This document shows positions 26,754 through 36,767 of a stretch of DNA of 64,000 nucleotides, piece by piece. Source of the stretch: UBA7236 sp044227505 (lineage in GTDB: Bacteria > Bacteroidota > Bacteroidia > Chitinophagales > BACL12); the NCBI GenBank assembly GCA_044227505.1, contig JBGAWP010000004.1, positions 49,594 through 113,593 on the forward strand, in the 5' to 3' direction. Below the pieces are notes generated by a model, which was not told where the DNA came from, did not search any database, and was given only the letters and a program-made list of their open reading frames with translations. Position 1 is the stretch's first letter; each line of letters opens with the position of its first letter. The translations under genes and the position numbers were made by a program.

Positions 26754-28157
26754 TTATTTATATCCAACAATCAATTGCTGTCCTATGCTGATGGTATTGT
26801 CTTTTAGAGCATTCCATTCCTGAATTTGTGTTACCGTGACTCCATACATTTTTGATAATCCGTAAAGTGTTTCTTTTGCCGAAACAGTATGGGTTATAGC
26901 TATCTTTTCTTGTGCAGCCTGAGGTGTAATAATTTCTTCCCTTTTAATTTCTTGTTCTCCCTGCGCACCTGGTGGATTGTTGTTTTTTTCCGGTACAACT
27001 ATCTCCTCATCAAAATCCAGAAATTCATCATTATTATCATCTATAAACTCTTTTTCAACGGGCACATTCTCCTTGTCCTCCGTAGCTTTAGCGGAGGAGG
27101 ACTTCTCCTCTCTCCTCACTCCTTTCTCCTCCTTTCCCTTCTCCTCACTCCTTTCTCCTTTCTCCTCCTTTAACTTAACCGGATCCTTCCTTTTATCTCT
27201 TAAATTAATTTGTTCGCCCACCGCAGGTTCTTCACCTGGTTGCATTTTGTTGTATTTATATAATTGTTCCATTCGCACTCCTTCATCTCTTGAAATGGTC
27301 CACATGGTTTCGCCTTCTTTAACGGTATGAAATTTAGTATCGCCCTTTTTGCGTTTTGGCTGCAAATAAAATTTAGTGCCGGGTGTTAAAGTGCCTCCAT
27401 TTTCAATATCATTATAATCCTTTAAAAGAGATAATTTTTTATGGTGTTTTTCCGCGAGTTTTTCAGGTGAATCTCCGGCTTGAATTGTTACGGCAGGAAT
27501 GCGATTGAAATAATAAACATCTTCATTGTATCCTCCCCAGGTAAAATTTTTCTCTTTTTTATTTTCATCCTTTTTTTCAACCGGGTCTTTTTTTACTATC
27601 GGATCCTCTTTTTCTATTTTTTTATTGTGTTTTTTAGCCTCTGCGAGCGACATTTTATCTAATGCATGCAGATCATATTCTTCAATAAGATTTATTAAAA
27701 GATCGGCATACTTCGGATTTGTTGCATAACCGGCAGCTTTTAATCCTTTTGCCCATCCTTTATAATCATCGGCATCTAATTTAAATAATTCGGCATATCG
27801 TGTTTTGGAAGATAAAAATTCGGAGTGATCGCGATACGAATCTTCCACATGATCGTATTTTCTGAAACATTCATCCTTTGCATCATCGTCATAATATACT
27901 TTTTCTCCCTTCCAATCGGTGTGACATTTTATGCCGAAATGATTATTTGATTTTTTTGCGAGTTCACTTTGTCCCGCACCACTTTCTAAAATTCCCTGCG
28001 CCATAGTGATACTCGCCGGAATTTTATATTCCACCATTTCTGCTACAGCAATTGCCTTGTATTGGTCAATATAATCCAACACCGCCTGACTTGGTTGTCC
28101 TGCAGAAAGTGCAATGTAAGTAAGCAGAATAAAAAACGTTGTGCAGACCTTTTTCAT
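26754..28157 (-). CDS. Glucosaminidase (GH73-like) with three LysM domains
   Basis: A secreted peptidoglycan hydrolase of 467 residues. A signal peptide (VCTTFFILLTYIALSAG) precedes a GH73 domain at about 25-165 with the catalytic Glu in TMAQGILESGAGQSELA and HFGIKCH. Two adjacent LysM domains (IQAGDSPEKLAEKHHKK and HTVKEGETMWTISRD) follow, then a low-complexity Lys/Glu linker, then a third LysM (HTVSAKETLYGLSKMYGV) at the end. It cleaves between GlcNAc and MurNAc, with LysM holding it on the wall. I use the ATG at 28157; the upstream TTG at 28190 adds 11 polar residues before the signal. The linker contains a palindromic insertion (27076-27098). Confidence 0.92.
   Translation of the reverse strand: MKKVCTTFFILLTYIALSAGQPSQAVLDYIDQYKAIAVAEMVEYKIPASITMAQGILESGAGQSELAKKSNNHFGIKCHTDWKGEKVYYDDDAKDECFRKYDHVEDSYRDHSEFLSSKTRYAELFKLDADDYKGWAKGLKAAGYATNPKYADLLINLIEEYDLHALDKMSLAEAKKHNKKIEKEDPIVKKDPVEKKDENKKEKNFTWGGYNEDVYYFNRIPAVTIQAGDSPEKLAEKHHKKLSLLKDYNDIENGGTLTPGTKFYLQPKRKKGDTKFHTVKEGETMWTISRDEGVRMEQLYKYNKMQPGEEPAVGEQINLRDKRKDPVKLKEEKGERSEEKGKEEKGVRREEKSSSAKATEDKENVPVEKEFIDDNNDEFLDFDEEIVVPEKNNNPPGAQGEQEIKREEIITPQAAQEKIAITHTVSAKETLYGLSKMYGVTVTQIQEWNALKDNTISIGQQLIVGYK
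27076..27098. repeat. Palindromic element inside coding sequence
   Basis: A perfect 7-bp inverted repeat, TCCTCCG and CGGAGGA, around a 9-base loop sits in the linker of the LysM protein and encodes the peptide SAKATEDK on the minus strand. It is in frame and adjacent to purine-rich GAGAAG-type repeats. It looks like an inserted REP-like element tolerated in a disordered linker. Confidence 0.6.
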
Positions 28158-28246
28158 ACCGTATTTTGAATTGCGGATTATCACAATCAAAATTACCTCT
28201 CTAAACGGTTGAGGCTCAACTTATATTATCCGCAATAATATGTTAT

Positions 28247-28888
28247 TTATCCAATTTTTCGGGCAATATTGATACCATCGCGGATGGAAATGATCACATT
28301 TTCTACCCTTTGGTCTTTGTGAATTTTCTTATTGTAGGCGTCGATTGCAGTAGTGTCTTTGTCCATATTTTGTGCAATTACTTTACCGCTCCACAAAACA
28401 TTATCAGCCAGGATCCAGCCTCCCGGGCGCACTTTATCAATTACAAGGTCAAAATAGTTGCTGTAATTATGTTTATCCGCATCAATAAAAACAAGATCGA
28501 ATTGTTGTGTTAAGGTGGGGATAATTTGCATTGCATTGCCCGTTAAAACCTCCATTTGATCTTCCAATTTCTCTAAAGAAATATATTTTTTAACCATCGG
28601 GGTAAGCTCTTCATTGATATCGATCGTAACCAGTTTGCCTCCCGGCTTTAATCCCTTTGCAAGGCAAATAGCACTGTATCCCGTATAAGTGCCGATCTCT
28701 AAAATGTTTTCAGGATTTATCATACAGGAAATAAATTCGAGAAATTTTCCCTGAACCTGTCCGCTCAACATTTGAGGCATCAAAACCTTTACATAAGTTT
28801 CTCTGTTCAGTTCGGAAAGATTATTTGATTCAGGCGACGAATTTTCGGTGATATATTTCTCAATTGCTTCAGGTACAATATTTTCCAT
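28247..28888 (-). CDS. O-methyltransferase (caffeoyl-CoA O-methyltransferase-like)
   Basis: A class I SAM-dependent, metal-dependent O-methyltransferase of 213 residues. SAM motif I is ILEIGTYTGYSAICLAKGL, followed by LVTIDINEE. The metal-binding and catalytic segment is VFIDADKHNYSNYFDLV with GGWILADNVLWSGKV. Bacterial members methylate catechol-type small molecules and some are linked to antibiotics or stress. It stands alone, divergent from the choice-of-anchor B gene, with 60 bp between the starts. No pathway partner is visible, so the substrate is unassigned. Confidence 0.92.
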   Translation of the reverse strand: MENIVPEAIEKYITENSSPESNNLSELNRETYVKVLMPQMLSGQVQGKFLEFISCMINPENILEIGTYTGYSAICLAKGLKPGGKLVTIDINEELTPMVKKYISLEKLEDQMEVLTGNAMQIIPTLTQQFDLVFIDADKHNYSNYFDLVIDKVRPGGWILADNVLWSGKVIAQNMDKDTTAIDAYNKKIHKDQRVENVIISIRDGINIARKIG

Positions 28889-28948
28889 TTTGGCGTTTTT
28901 ACATTAATATTACAAGAATCACAAAATTGTAAAATATTTTTACATAAA

Positions 28949-30559
28949 TTGGCGAATATGAGAATTACAATTTTACGAATTTTTACTTTTTCATTGCTCT
29001 TAATTGTATTTACGAGCAGAATGAATGCCCAATACAATTTATCAGTTGCTTCAGAAATTGTGTATCCCGCTGGATTTGAAATGAGTGGATGTTGGGGATA
29101 TACTGATGATGCCGGAAATGAATATGCAATTATTGGCACCAGCATGGGAACTTCCATTGTAAATATTACAACGCCGGAAGCTCCTGTGGAATTGTTTTTT
29201 ATTCCCGGAGTGGAAAGTATTTGGAGAGAGGCAAAAGTTTGGAACCAACATGCTTATATTTCTACGGAAGGCGCCGATGAAGGAATGTTGATAATAGATC
29301 TTAGTGAACTGCCTTTATCCATTGATACTTTTTATTTTAAGGGCACTGACGCACATCCGTTTACCACAGCACATACATTATTTATTGATGAAAACGGGTT
29401 TTGTTATTTATTTGGATTTTCTGTCGCTTTGTTTGTAACAGGCGGTGCCTATATTGTTGATCTGAATCCTGATCCGGAAAATCCTGTTTATGTTGGTGAA
29501 TATACAAATGCTTATATACACGATGGATTCGTTCGCAATGATACATTATGGGCTGCTGAAATTTATGATGGAAGATTTGAAGTGCTTGATGTAAGTGATA
29601 AATCGGATATCGTTTTGTTGGGGACACAAAATACCGGCGCTTCTGCTGCGCATAACTGTTGGTTAAGTGATGACGGAAAATATTTATTTACAACCGATGA
29701 AATTACGTATGGATTTATAGAAAGTTATGCTGTGGAAGATGTTACAGATATCGTAAAATTGGATGCTGTTAAACATGGAGATCCGGACTCAACTGTTGCG
29801 CATAATGTGTATTATTTAAATGGATATCTTGTTTCAGCCCATTACACGGAAGGGGTAACAATTCACGATGCACATAAACCGGATAATTTAATAGAAGTAG
29901 CGCATTTCGACACCACCCCATTTGGCCCAAACTCTGGATACAGCGGTGTTTGGGGAGTATACCCCTATTTTGAATCGGGGAATATTGTTGCCACTGACCG
30001 TATAGGAACTACTTTTATTTTACAACCGAGTTACGAACGCGCCTGTTATTTGGAAGGTAATATTAAAGACATCACCACAGAATTAAATATTTATAATGCT
30101 CAGGTGACCATATTAGGTACAACAGCATTTGATAATACAAATGTATCGGGCGATTTTCGAACAGGTTATTACGCAAGTGGTATTTATGATATTGAAATAA
30201 GTAGTGCAGGATGCGATTCAAAAATTATTAATTCGGTTGAATTGATACATGGAGCCGTAACGGAATTAAATGAAACTCTGGAATGTGGAAATATTGCTGT
30301 TCCGGAATTTAATTCCGAAGTATCGCTGAATATTTTTTATGATGTTACTTCAAAAAATATTGTAATAAAATATGAAATGAACGATGTTGGCGATGCGCAA
30401 ATAATGGTCTCCAATATCGCGGGACAAATAATTACCTCTTTTTCAATTTTCGGCTCGGGTGAACAAAATATCGATGGAAATTCTCTTGCTCCGGGATGTT
30501 ATATCGTTCAATATCGTGATGGCACTTTTATTCAGAACAAAAAAATAATGGTTTATTGA
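28949..30559 (+). CDS. Secreted choice-of-anchor B family protein with T9SS sorting domain
   Basis: 536 residues. After a signal peptide (FTFSLLLIVFTSRMNAQ) comes a beta-propeller of LVIVD-type repeats typical of choice-of-anchor B proteins: GCWGYTDDAGNEYAIIGTSM, VWNQHAYISTEG, AHTLFIDENGFCYLFG and AHNCWLSDDGKYLFTTDE. A carboxypeptidase-regulatory-like beta domain (about 365-430) precedes a C-terminal T9SS type A sorting domain ending in NKKIMVY. It is exported to the surface or medium. The role is unknown. It is followed by a PorV/PorQ-like gene and a lipoprotein on the same strand, suggesting a surface-protein operon. Confidence 0.9.
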   Translation: MANMRITILRIFTFSLLLIVFTSRMNAQYNLSVASEIVYPAGFEMSGCWGYTDDAGNEYAIIGTSMGTSIVNITTPEAPVELFFIPGVESIWREAKVWNQHAYISTEGADEGMLIIDLSELPLSIDTFYFKGTDAHPFTTAHTLFIDENGFCYLFGFSVALFVTGGAYIVDLNPDPENPVYVGEYTNAYIHDGFVRNDTLWAAEIYDGRFEVLDVSDKSDIVLLGTQNTGASAAHNCWLSDDGKYLFTTDEITYGFIESYAVEDVTDIVKLDAVKHGDPDSTVAHNVYYLNGYLVSAHYTEGVTIHDAHKPDNLIEVAHFDTTPFGPNSGYSGVWGVYPYFESGNIVATDRIGTTFILQPSYERACYLEGNIKDITTELNIYNAQVTILGTTAFDNTNVSGDFRTGYYASGIYDIEISSAGCDSKIINSVELIHGAVTELNETLECGNIAVPEFNSEVSLNIFYDVTSKNIVIKYEMNDVGDAQIMVSNIAGQIITSFSIFGSGEQNIDGNSLAPGCYIVQYRDGTFIQNKKIMVY

Positions 30560-30607
30560 TCTGCGACAACTGGGTATCTGCTCATTTTTGATTTTCTTTG
30601 CGTTATT

Positions 30608-31636
30608 ATGCGCCTCCTGCTAATTGTTTGTGTACTATGTGGCCCTTTATTAACCAAGGGACAGATATTACCTGCCTATGGGGATAGCAGGACTGCAACT
30701 ACCGGATGGCAATTTTTGAAAATAGGTCCGGATGCCCGTTCTGCGGGACTAAGCGAGAGTTTTATAACAATTGTGGATGATGTTTCTTCCCTTTATTGGA
30801 ACCCTGCAGGTATTACCCGCCTGGATACCAATAAATTGCATTTTGCAATTGCCTATACCGATTATGCGGCAAATACCAGTATGAATTTTGGCGGAATTAC
30901 TTACAGATTGGGTGACAATACACTTATTGGTGTAAGCCTTCAATATTTTGATGCCGGTGAAATGGAAGTAACTACCGAATTTTTGCCCTTTGGCAACGGA
31001 CAAACTTTTCGTGCTACAGATCTGGGGATTGGAATTAGTCTTGCAAGAGAGCTGACCGAACAATTCAGTTTCGGAATTACGACAAAATATATTCGTGAAG
31101 ACCTGGCATCGGTGCACAATCAAAATCTTGTTTTTGATTTTGGATTTCAGTACGATGTTGGCATTGCAAATACCCGTTTTGCAGTTGCTATTTCTAATTT
31201 CGGATTTAATTCGGAACCCGGAGGTGAAATTCCGGTATTAAATTTAAATGATTCCATAACTGCAGATGCATTCACGGAAATTTCGGTTCCTACTGTTTTT
31301 CGATTGGGATTTGCCTGGGATGCAATTAAAAATGAAACGCATATGCTTACCACGGCATTACAATTAAATCATCCAACAGATAATAATGAAACATATAGTC
31401 TTGGTTTAGAATATTGCTGGAAACAATTATTATACGCCAGAAGCGGATATACTTTTGCCTTGGATGACAGAACTTACCCGGCATTCGGGTTCGGGTTGTA
31501 TCTGAAAAGAAAGTACGGAATAATTAACTTTGATTACGGATTTAACTATTTGAATAATCTGGGAATGATAAATAAGATCGGAATTGCATACACTTTACCA
31601 AACGGAAATAAAAATAAAGTAAGTGATACACATTAA
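30608..31636 (+). CDS. PorV/PorQ family outer-membrane protein
   Basis: 342 residues with a signal peptide and the PorV/PorQ (UPF0164) beta-barrel signature: FLKIGPDARSAGLSESF followed by VSSLYWNPAGI, then alternating hydrophobic strands to the end. PorV and PorQ are T9SS components or accessory proteins in the outer membrane that bind the C-terminal signals of secreted cargo. Its place directly behind a T9SS cargo gene and directly before a lipoprotein (stop and next ATG adjacent) fits a dedicated shuttle for those products, which is inference. Typical length for the family. Confidence 0.87.
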   Translation: MRLLLIVCVLCGPLLTKGQILPAYGDSRTATTGWQFLKIGPDARSAGLSESFITIVDDVSSLYWNPAGITRLDTNKLHFAIAYTDYAANTSMNFGGITYRLGDNTLIGVSLQYFDAGEMEVTTEFLPFGNGQTFRATDLGIGISLARELTEQFSFGITTKYIREDLASVHNQNLVFDFGFQYDVGIANTRFAVAISNFGFNSEPGGEIPVLNLNDSITADAFTEISVPTVFRLGFAWDAIKNETHMLTTALQLNHPTDNNETYSLGLEYCWKQLLYARSGYTFALDDRTYPAFGFGLYLKRKYGIINFDYGFNYLNNLGMINKIGIAYTLPNGNKNKVSDTH

Positions 31637-32860
31637 ATGAAAAAAAATATTTATTTATATATTATTTTAATTTCTCTTGTTCTGCAAAGCAGTTGTGATT
31701 TTTTATTCGGCACACGTGAAGATATTGTTACAGAAGAAATATTTGAAGAAGGTGCAATAGATCCTGATCTGGTTCAGGATGAAGTTGGATATGTTCCAAT
31801 TTTACCTTTTTGGGATGATTTTGTAAATCCTACAGATATTTATTGCGGTTACGATGAAATGATCTATGTAATTGATGATAACGGATTAAATATTTTGGAT
31901 CAGACCGGAACAATTTATGTCACCTATTATATTCCGGGTACATCGGATGTTACACAAGACAGAAGATTACATACTTATGTAACGGGAAGAGTGGATATTG
32001 ATGTTGATGACGATGGTATTTTTGAAAACCTACCTGCAATTTATCATTTAACCGGAACCGCGTCCGGTAATATTCAGGTTATAGATACACTTATTCATCC
32101 CTTCTGTGACGAAAGTAGAAATATCACTGCCTTTCGGGGTGCTGATGATGAAGCGGTAGAATTTACCGGACTGGCAACCTTGGCAGATAATACATTATAT
32201 GTTACCCGTAAAGGTCCTCAAAATGACCTTTCCGGCATTGCTCGTCCTGATAATACTGTTTTATTTTTTGATGAAACGGGAGAAAATACAGGTTATGCAA
32301 ATGGATTATCACCTACAACAGGAAATTTACGTTCCGCCTGGGATATCAGTGCTATTTCCACTTTCGCAGCCCCTCCTCAAAGTTTATCCGGGTTATCGTC
32401 TTCTCCGGAATTCATGCTTACACTTTCCAATGTAAATGCTCCATATAAATGTCTGTGGATCACACAAACATCTGATCCGGAATCGGGAATTTCTTATGGT
32501 GAAAATGCATTACTAACTGTATTTGATTTTACCAAAGCTGATAGATTTTTATATCAGCCCAACAGATTTATTGATCCAACCGATATTTTTATCGCACCTG
32601 ATTTTACAGGATATATTTTTGTTGTGGATGCGGGAACCGATTCTTTGTATCAATTTACGCGAAAGGGTTATGAAGGTGTAAATCCACCCGCGGGATCAAG
32701 CAGTACAAAACAAATAATTACCTCCTTTGGCGGAATTGGCGATGGTCCTTTTAATTTTATAGACCCGTCGGGAGTTGCTTATTTGAGAGAAACGGTGTAT
32801 GTGGTGGATAAAGGGAATAATAGGGTTTGTAGGTATAAGTTGAGTACTGACCTGGAATAA
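31637..32860 (+). CDS. Lipoprotein with NHL-like beta-propeller
   Basis: 407 residues starting directly after the PorV-like stop (TAA ATG). The lipoprotein signal is ILISLVLQSSC. Repeated segments such as NPTDIYCGYDEMIYVIDDNG, IDPTDIFIAPDFTGYIFVVD and IDPSGVAYLRETVYVVDKGN are NHL-type propeller blades, usually involved in protein or carbohydrate binding. No catalytic motif is visible. Tight coupling to the PorV-like gene suggests that they work together at the outer membrane, perhaps as a receptor for the upstream choice-of-anchor B protein. This is inference only. Confidence 0.75.
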   Translation: MKKNIYLYIILISLVLQSSCDFLFGTREDIVTEEIFEEGAIDPDLVQDEVGYVPILPFWDDFVNPTDIYCGYDEMIYVIDDNGLNILDQTGTIYVTYYIPGTSDVTQDRRLHTYVTGRVDIDVDDDGIFENLPAIYHLTGTASGNIQVIDTLIHPFCDESRNITAFRGADDEAVEFTGLATLADNTLYVTRKGPQNDLSGIARPDNTVLFFDETGENTGYANGLSPTTGNLRSAWDISAISTFAAPPQSLSGLSSSPEFMLTLSNVNAPYKCLWITQTSDPESGISYGENALLTVFDFTKADRFLYQPNRFIDPTDIFIAPDFTGYIFVVDAGTDSLYQFTRKGYEGVNPPAGSSSTKQIITSFGGIGDGPFNFIDPSGVAYLRETVYVVDKGNNRVCRYKLSTDLE

Positions 32861-32869
32861 TAAAAATAA

Positions 32870-32915
32870 AATCACTTTTATTATCGATTACCTATATATG
32901 CCTCTAAAAGTGGTT
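32870..32915 (+). terminator. Possible weak terminator hairpin
   Basis: AATCACTTTTA pairs with TAAAAGTGGTT (one G-T pair) across a 24-base loop just after the NHL lipoprotein stop. The following T-run is poor, so termination is uncertain. Confidence 0.35.
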
Positions 32916-33055
32916 ATTTCTAACTCCTGTAAATTATTTGATCATTGGCTTAGATGTGCATTAATTTTAAACGTGATATGCGGAAGTTAATCATCACACT
33001 AACCCAAAAATTCATTTCACTCAACCCCACATACCGTTTACTCATTGATTGTATG

Positions 33056-33063
33056 TATTTTTG
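33056..33063 (+). promoter_or_regulatory. TAnnTTTG box (TATTTTTG) for the LytTR regulator
   Basis: This exact -7 consensus match would place the transcript start near 33070. That favours the ATG at 33090 over the upstream TTG/ATG codons as translational start of the regulator. Confidence 0.45.
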
Positions 33064-33089
33064 TTATTATGCGCAAGTTCGTGCAAAAT

Positions 33090-33857
33090 ATGAGTGAACA
33101 GATCAATGCTCTTTTGGTGGATGATGAACTTCCCGCCTGCGAAACCTTAAGCTGGCTGTTACAGGAATATTGCCCCGAAGTTCTTGTAGCGGGAATGGTA
33201 CACTCCGCACAAAACGCACGAAATTTTTTAACGCAGTATAATATTGATGTTATTTTTCTAGATATTTCCATGCCGGGAGAAAATGGTTTTGACCTGTTGT
33301 CTTCATTGCCGGAATATAAATATCAGGTGGTTTTTGTCACTGCGCATAACGATCATGCTGTAAAAGCCTTTAGGGAATCGGCTGTAGATTATTTACTAAA
33401 ACCTGTTGATGCAGTGGAATTGAAGCAAGCTGTTTTAAAAGTAAAGGAAAGGCTTTCAAAAAAAAATACAGAAAATCAAAATTATGAAAGGTCGATTCAG
33501 GATATTTTAAATAAATTTTCCACGCAATCGAAATTGAATCGCATTGCAGTGCCACATTCGGAAGGCGTACATTTTATCCTGGCAAAAGATATTGTTTATA
33601 TGGAAGCAGATAGTAATTATACTATTTTTCATTTATTAAATGGTGGAAAAATTGTTGCTTCTAAAACCATGGCAGAGTTTGAGTCCCAGCTTCCGGAAGG
33701 ATTTTTTCGCATTCATAAATCTTTCCATATTAATTTGAGTCATGTAGTAGAATACATAAAAAAAGATGGGAATAGTGTTATTATGAACGATGGAGTATTG
33801 TTACCTGTTTCCAGAAGAAAAATTCAGGAATTAATGCAAGCTTTGCTTATACAATGA
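33090..33857 (+). CDS. LytTR-family response regulator
   Basis: 255 residues. The receiver domain has the acidic pocket LLVDDE, the phospho-acceptor D58 in VIFLDISMPGENG, and VFVTAHND and YLLKPVD with the conserved Lys. The DNA-binding LytTR domain (about 155-255) contains ILAKDIVYMEADSNYTIFHL, FFRIHKSFHINLSHV and LLPVSRRK. I start at the ATG at 33090 (MSEQINALLVDDE) because a -7 promoter box lies at 33056-33063 and the longer TTG version would place coding sequence inside the promoter. One base separates it from the kinase gene, its evident partner. Target genes are unknown, but adjacent surface-protein genes are candidates. Confidence 0.93.
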   Translation: MSEQINALLVDDELPACETLSWLLQEYCPEVLVAGMVHSAQNARNFLTQYNIDVIFLDISMPGENGFDLLSSLPEYKYQVVFVTAHNDHAVKAFRESAVDYLLKPVDAVELKQAVLKVKERLSKKNTENQNYERSIQDILNKFSTQSKLNRIAVPHSEGVHFILAKDIVYMEADSNYTIFHLLNGGKIVASKTMAEFESQLPEGFFRIHKSFHINLSHVVEYIKKDGNSVIMNDGVLLPVSRRKIQELMQALLIQ

Positions 33858-33858
33858 T

Positions 33859-36756
33859 ATGGCCAAAAGATTATTAATTGTTTTTCTGATTTTTTATTCC
33901 CTCCAAAGTTTTGCGCAAAATTTTTATAGTAAACAGTTCAACTATCTGAACGGTCTCCCTACTATGCGCATTTACAATTTATTTTGTGCAGAGGATGGTT
34001 TTATTTGGATAGGAAGTGAGATTGGACTAATCAGATATGATGGTGTGTCCTTTAAAGTTTTTAGTACGGAAGACGGTCTCCCTGATACCGAGGTTGTTCA
34101 AGTTTTTGCAGATAAACAAAAGAGGATATGGGGAATAACGTTTAATGGTAAGATCTTTTTTATAAAGGATCACAAAGTATATAATGAAACAAATAATTCC
34201 CTTTTAGATACACTAAATAATAAGTTTGATATTGCAAATTATTTACTCACAGTTTCTTCGGAATTATACCTCTACTCACCATATGATCTTATAAAAATTG
34301 AAAATGATAAGATAATTTCTATTCCTTATAAATATGAAGATAGCTGCATTATTTCCTCCCGATTGTATGAAATTAATAAAAAGATATACTTTTCAATTCT
34401 TTGCGGAAAAGAAAGAATTAATTTTAATATTGAAAATGATGTCGCAAACGTAAATGAAGATGACATTCCAATGCCTTTACATTACTCCGTTTCAAATTCA
34501 AATGAGCAATCCTTCTATATAACCAATAACGGGATATTTTCGAATAAAAATGGAGCCCTTATCAAACCTGAAATGTTTAATCCAGCTGCCAGTGAGATAA
34601 CAAATTTATTCGTAGATAATAATAATGGCCTTTGGTACTTCGACCTCAATAAAGGGATACAGTATTTTCACGATGGTTTGGTTACTATCTTACTACCGGA
34701 CTATAAAGTAAATAGTGTTGACCAGGACTTTGAGGGAAACTATTGGATATCAACTATTTCAAATGGATTGTTTGTGTTTTATTCAGATTTTTTTAACAAA
34801 CAAGTAATGTTAACTAATGAAGATGCTAAATTATTGCCGATCAATAGCCTTTATATAGATGACCGGGACAATATCTGGGCTGGAAATTCTTTTGCAAACA
34901 TCACGTTGATTGACCATAAAAATAATAAACACAATTTTGATCTTATTGAAATAAACAAGTATGCAAGGATAATAGATTTTGAAGTTGCAGGAAATTCTTT
35001 ACTTGTAGCTTCCGATGAAGGTGTTTTTGATATTAAAGGCAACGAAACAAATTTAATAGCAAAAAGAATTGGTGGCAGAACAGTAAAATCATTATCGGTG
35101 CTGCATCAGGATCAATTTGCTGCAGCATATTCCTATGGCATTTCCATTTTTAAGCGTGAAAATGATATCTGGATCGAAAAACAAATCTTTACCAACAGAG
35201 CATTTAGTGTTCAATATAATAAAAATGTACTGTGGTTTTCTTCGGATAAAGGTATTTTTAACTACAAAGATTCAATACAAAGAATAAATACCCCGGAACT
35301 TGATGGCAAACGTGTTCTGGATATTATATTTTTTGAAATTGGCCATCTGATACTTATTTCTACAGACGGGTATGGAATTTATGCAATGGACGATACTGAT
35401 TATTCTATTAAATGGCACGCGGAATCAAAAAACGCCCTCACCACAAATCTCACCCGTCAGATGCAACTGGTTGGTGATACCTTATGGGTAAATTCACCGA
35501 CAGGATTAAACAGATTAAAGATATCGCGTAAGGGGTTTCAAAAGTTGATTCCACTCACCACCTCCAACGGACTACCATCAGATGATGTCAGGGATTTTCA
35601 TATTAAAAATAACACGCTTGCAATTGCAGGAGATTTTGGTGTATTAAAATGGAATAATTTCATTCAGCAGATCAATTTACCTGCACCTAAATTTCATATA
35701 ACAAATATCATTTCAGACAAAGGAGTATACAATTATGAGGAAGAAATTATTTCCGATTATAAGAAAGGATTTATTAAAATAGATTATTCTGCGATTCAAT
35801 ATGCGTCAACTATTCCGCTTATAGAATATTCTATTGACAATGGAAACTGGCAAACAGCCTCAGCTTCGGTTTTAGAGCTGAGTGGCATGAGTCCTGGTGC
35901 ACATCAATTGCAATTCCGTTTATTACAAAACAATTCACGACATATTAATACAAAATCCATTAATATATTTATTGAAGCCCCTTTTTATGCCCAAAATTGG
36001 TTTATTCCTCTCGGTATTGGGTTAATTGCAATAATAATTTCCTCGTTAATTATTTATCGCATTAATAAAACCAAAAAAAAGGCGGTATTACAATTAAAGT
36101 TGAGCGAAGATCTTGCATTTGCCGAACAACAGGCTTTACAATCTATGATGAACCCGCATTTTATATTTAATGCAGTTAATTCGGTGCAACAATATATTAT
36201 TCGAAACGATAAAAAAGAGGCGAACAAATATTTAACGCAATTTGCAAGACTCATCAGATTAAACCTGGAAACGTCAAAAAGTAAGTATATTACCCTGGAG
36301 GAAGAAATTGAACGATTATCTCTCTATCTCCAGTTTGAGAAAGTGCGTTTTGGTGATAAATTGGATTATTCCATCACTTTAACCCCGGAATTAGAAGCCG
36401 ATAAAATATATATACCGTCCATGATAATTCAGCCATTTGTTGAAAATGCAATATGGCATGGCTTAATTTCAAAAACGGAAAATGGCCATGTGAATATCAA
36501 TATTGAAAAACAGGATTCCAATATCATAATCAAGGTGATAGATAATGGTGTAGGATATACTATTTCTGGGCAGGAGAAAACTAACAGTATAAAAACCAGC
36601 ATGGGTTCCACTATTACAAAAAGGCGACTTGAACTACTGGAAAAACAAACGGGAAAACCACATTTTTTCATAATCAAGGACACAGATCCCAATAGTGACA
36701 GCGCCAAAGGGGTTACTATTGTTATTACCATTCCGTTGCAGAGCTCACCCGTTTAA
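33859..36756 (+). CDS. Two-component-regulator-propeller histidine kinase (LytS-type)
   Basis: 965 residues. After the signal peptide (LLIVFLIFYSLQSFAQ) there is a large periplasmic sensor of about 600 residues with propeller repeats (DGLPDTEVVQVFADKQKRIW, TTSNGLPSDDVRDFHI) and a Y_Y_Y-type beta domain. One membrane helix (about 713-733) follows, then a cytoplasmic His_kinase domain with the phospho-acceptor in MMNPHFIFNAVNSVQQYII (H767), then an HATPase with FVENAIWHG and VIDNGVGY. The kinase phosphorylates the adjacent LytTR regulator. Such propeller sensors often perceive surface polymers or envelope state, but the ligand is unknown. Confidence 0.93.
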   Translation: MAKRLLIVFLIFYSLQSFAQNFYSKQFNYLNGLPTMRIYNLFCAEDGFIWIGSEIGLIRYDGVSFKVFSTEDGLPDTEVVQVFADKQKRIWGITFNGKIFFIKDHKVYNETNNSLLDTLNNKFDIANYLLTVSSELYLYSPYDLIKIENDKIISIPYKYEDSCIISSRLYEINKKIYFSILCGKERINFNIENDVANVNEDDIPMPLHYSVSNSNEQSFYITNNGIFSNKNGALIKPEMFNPAASEITNLFVDNNNGLWYFDLNKGIQYFHDGLVTILLPDYKVNSVDQDFEGNYWISTISNGLFVFYSDFFNKQVMLTNEDAKLLPINSLYIDDRDNIWAGNSFANITLIDHKNNKHNFDLIEINKYARIIDFEVAGNSLLVASDEGVFDIKGNETNLIAKRIGGRTVKSLSVLHQDQFAAAYSYGISIFKRENDIWIEKQIFTNRAFSVQYNKNVLWFSSDKGIFNYKDSIQRINTPELDGKRVLDIIFFEIGHLILISTDGYGIYAMDDTDYSIKWHAESKNALTTNLTRQMQLVGDTLWVNSPTGLNRLKISRKGFQKLIPLTTSNGLPSDDVRDFHIKNNTLAIAGDFGVLKWNNFIQQINLPAPKFHITNIISDKGVYNYEEEIISDYKKGFIKIDYSAIQYASTIPLIEYSIDNGNWQTASASVLELSGMSPGAHQLQFRLLQNNSRHINTKSINIFIEAPFYAQNWFIPLGIGLIAIIISSLIIYRINKTKKKAVLQLKLSEDLAFAEQQALQSMMNPHFIFNAVNSVQQYIIRNDKKEANKYLTQFARLIRLNLETSKSKYITLEEEIERLSLYLQFEKVRFGDKLDYSITLTPELEADKIYIPSMIIQPFVENAIWHGLISKTENGHVNINIEKQDSNIIIKVIDNGVGYTISGQEKTNSIKTSMGSTITKRRLELLEKQTGKPHFFIIKDTDPNSDSAKGVTIVITIPLQSSPV

Positions 36757-36767
36757 TAACTCGCATT

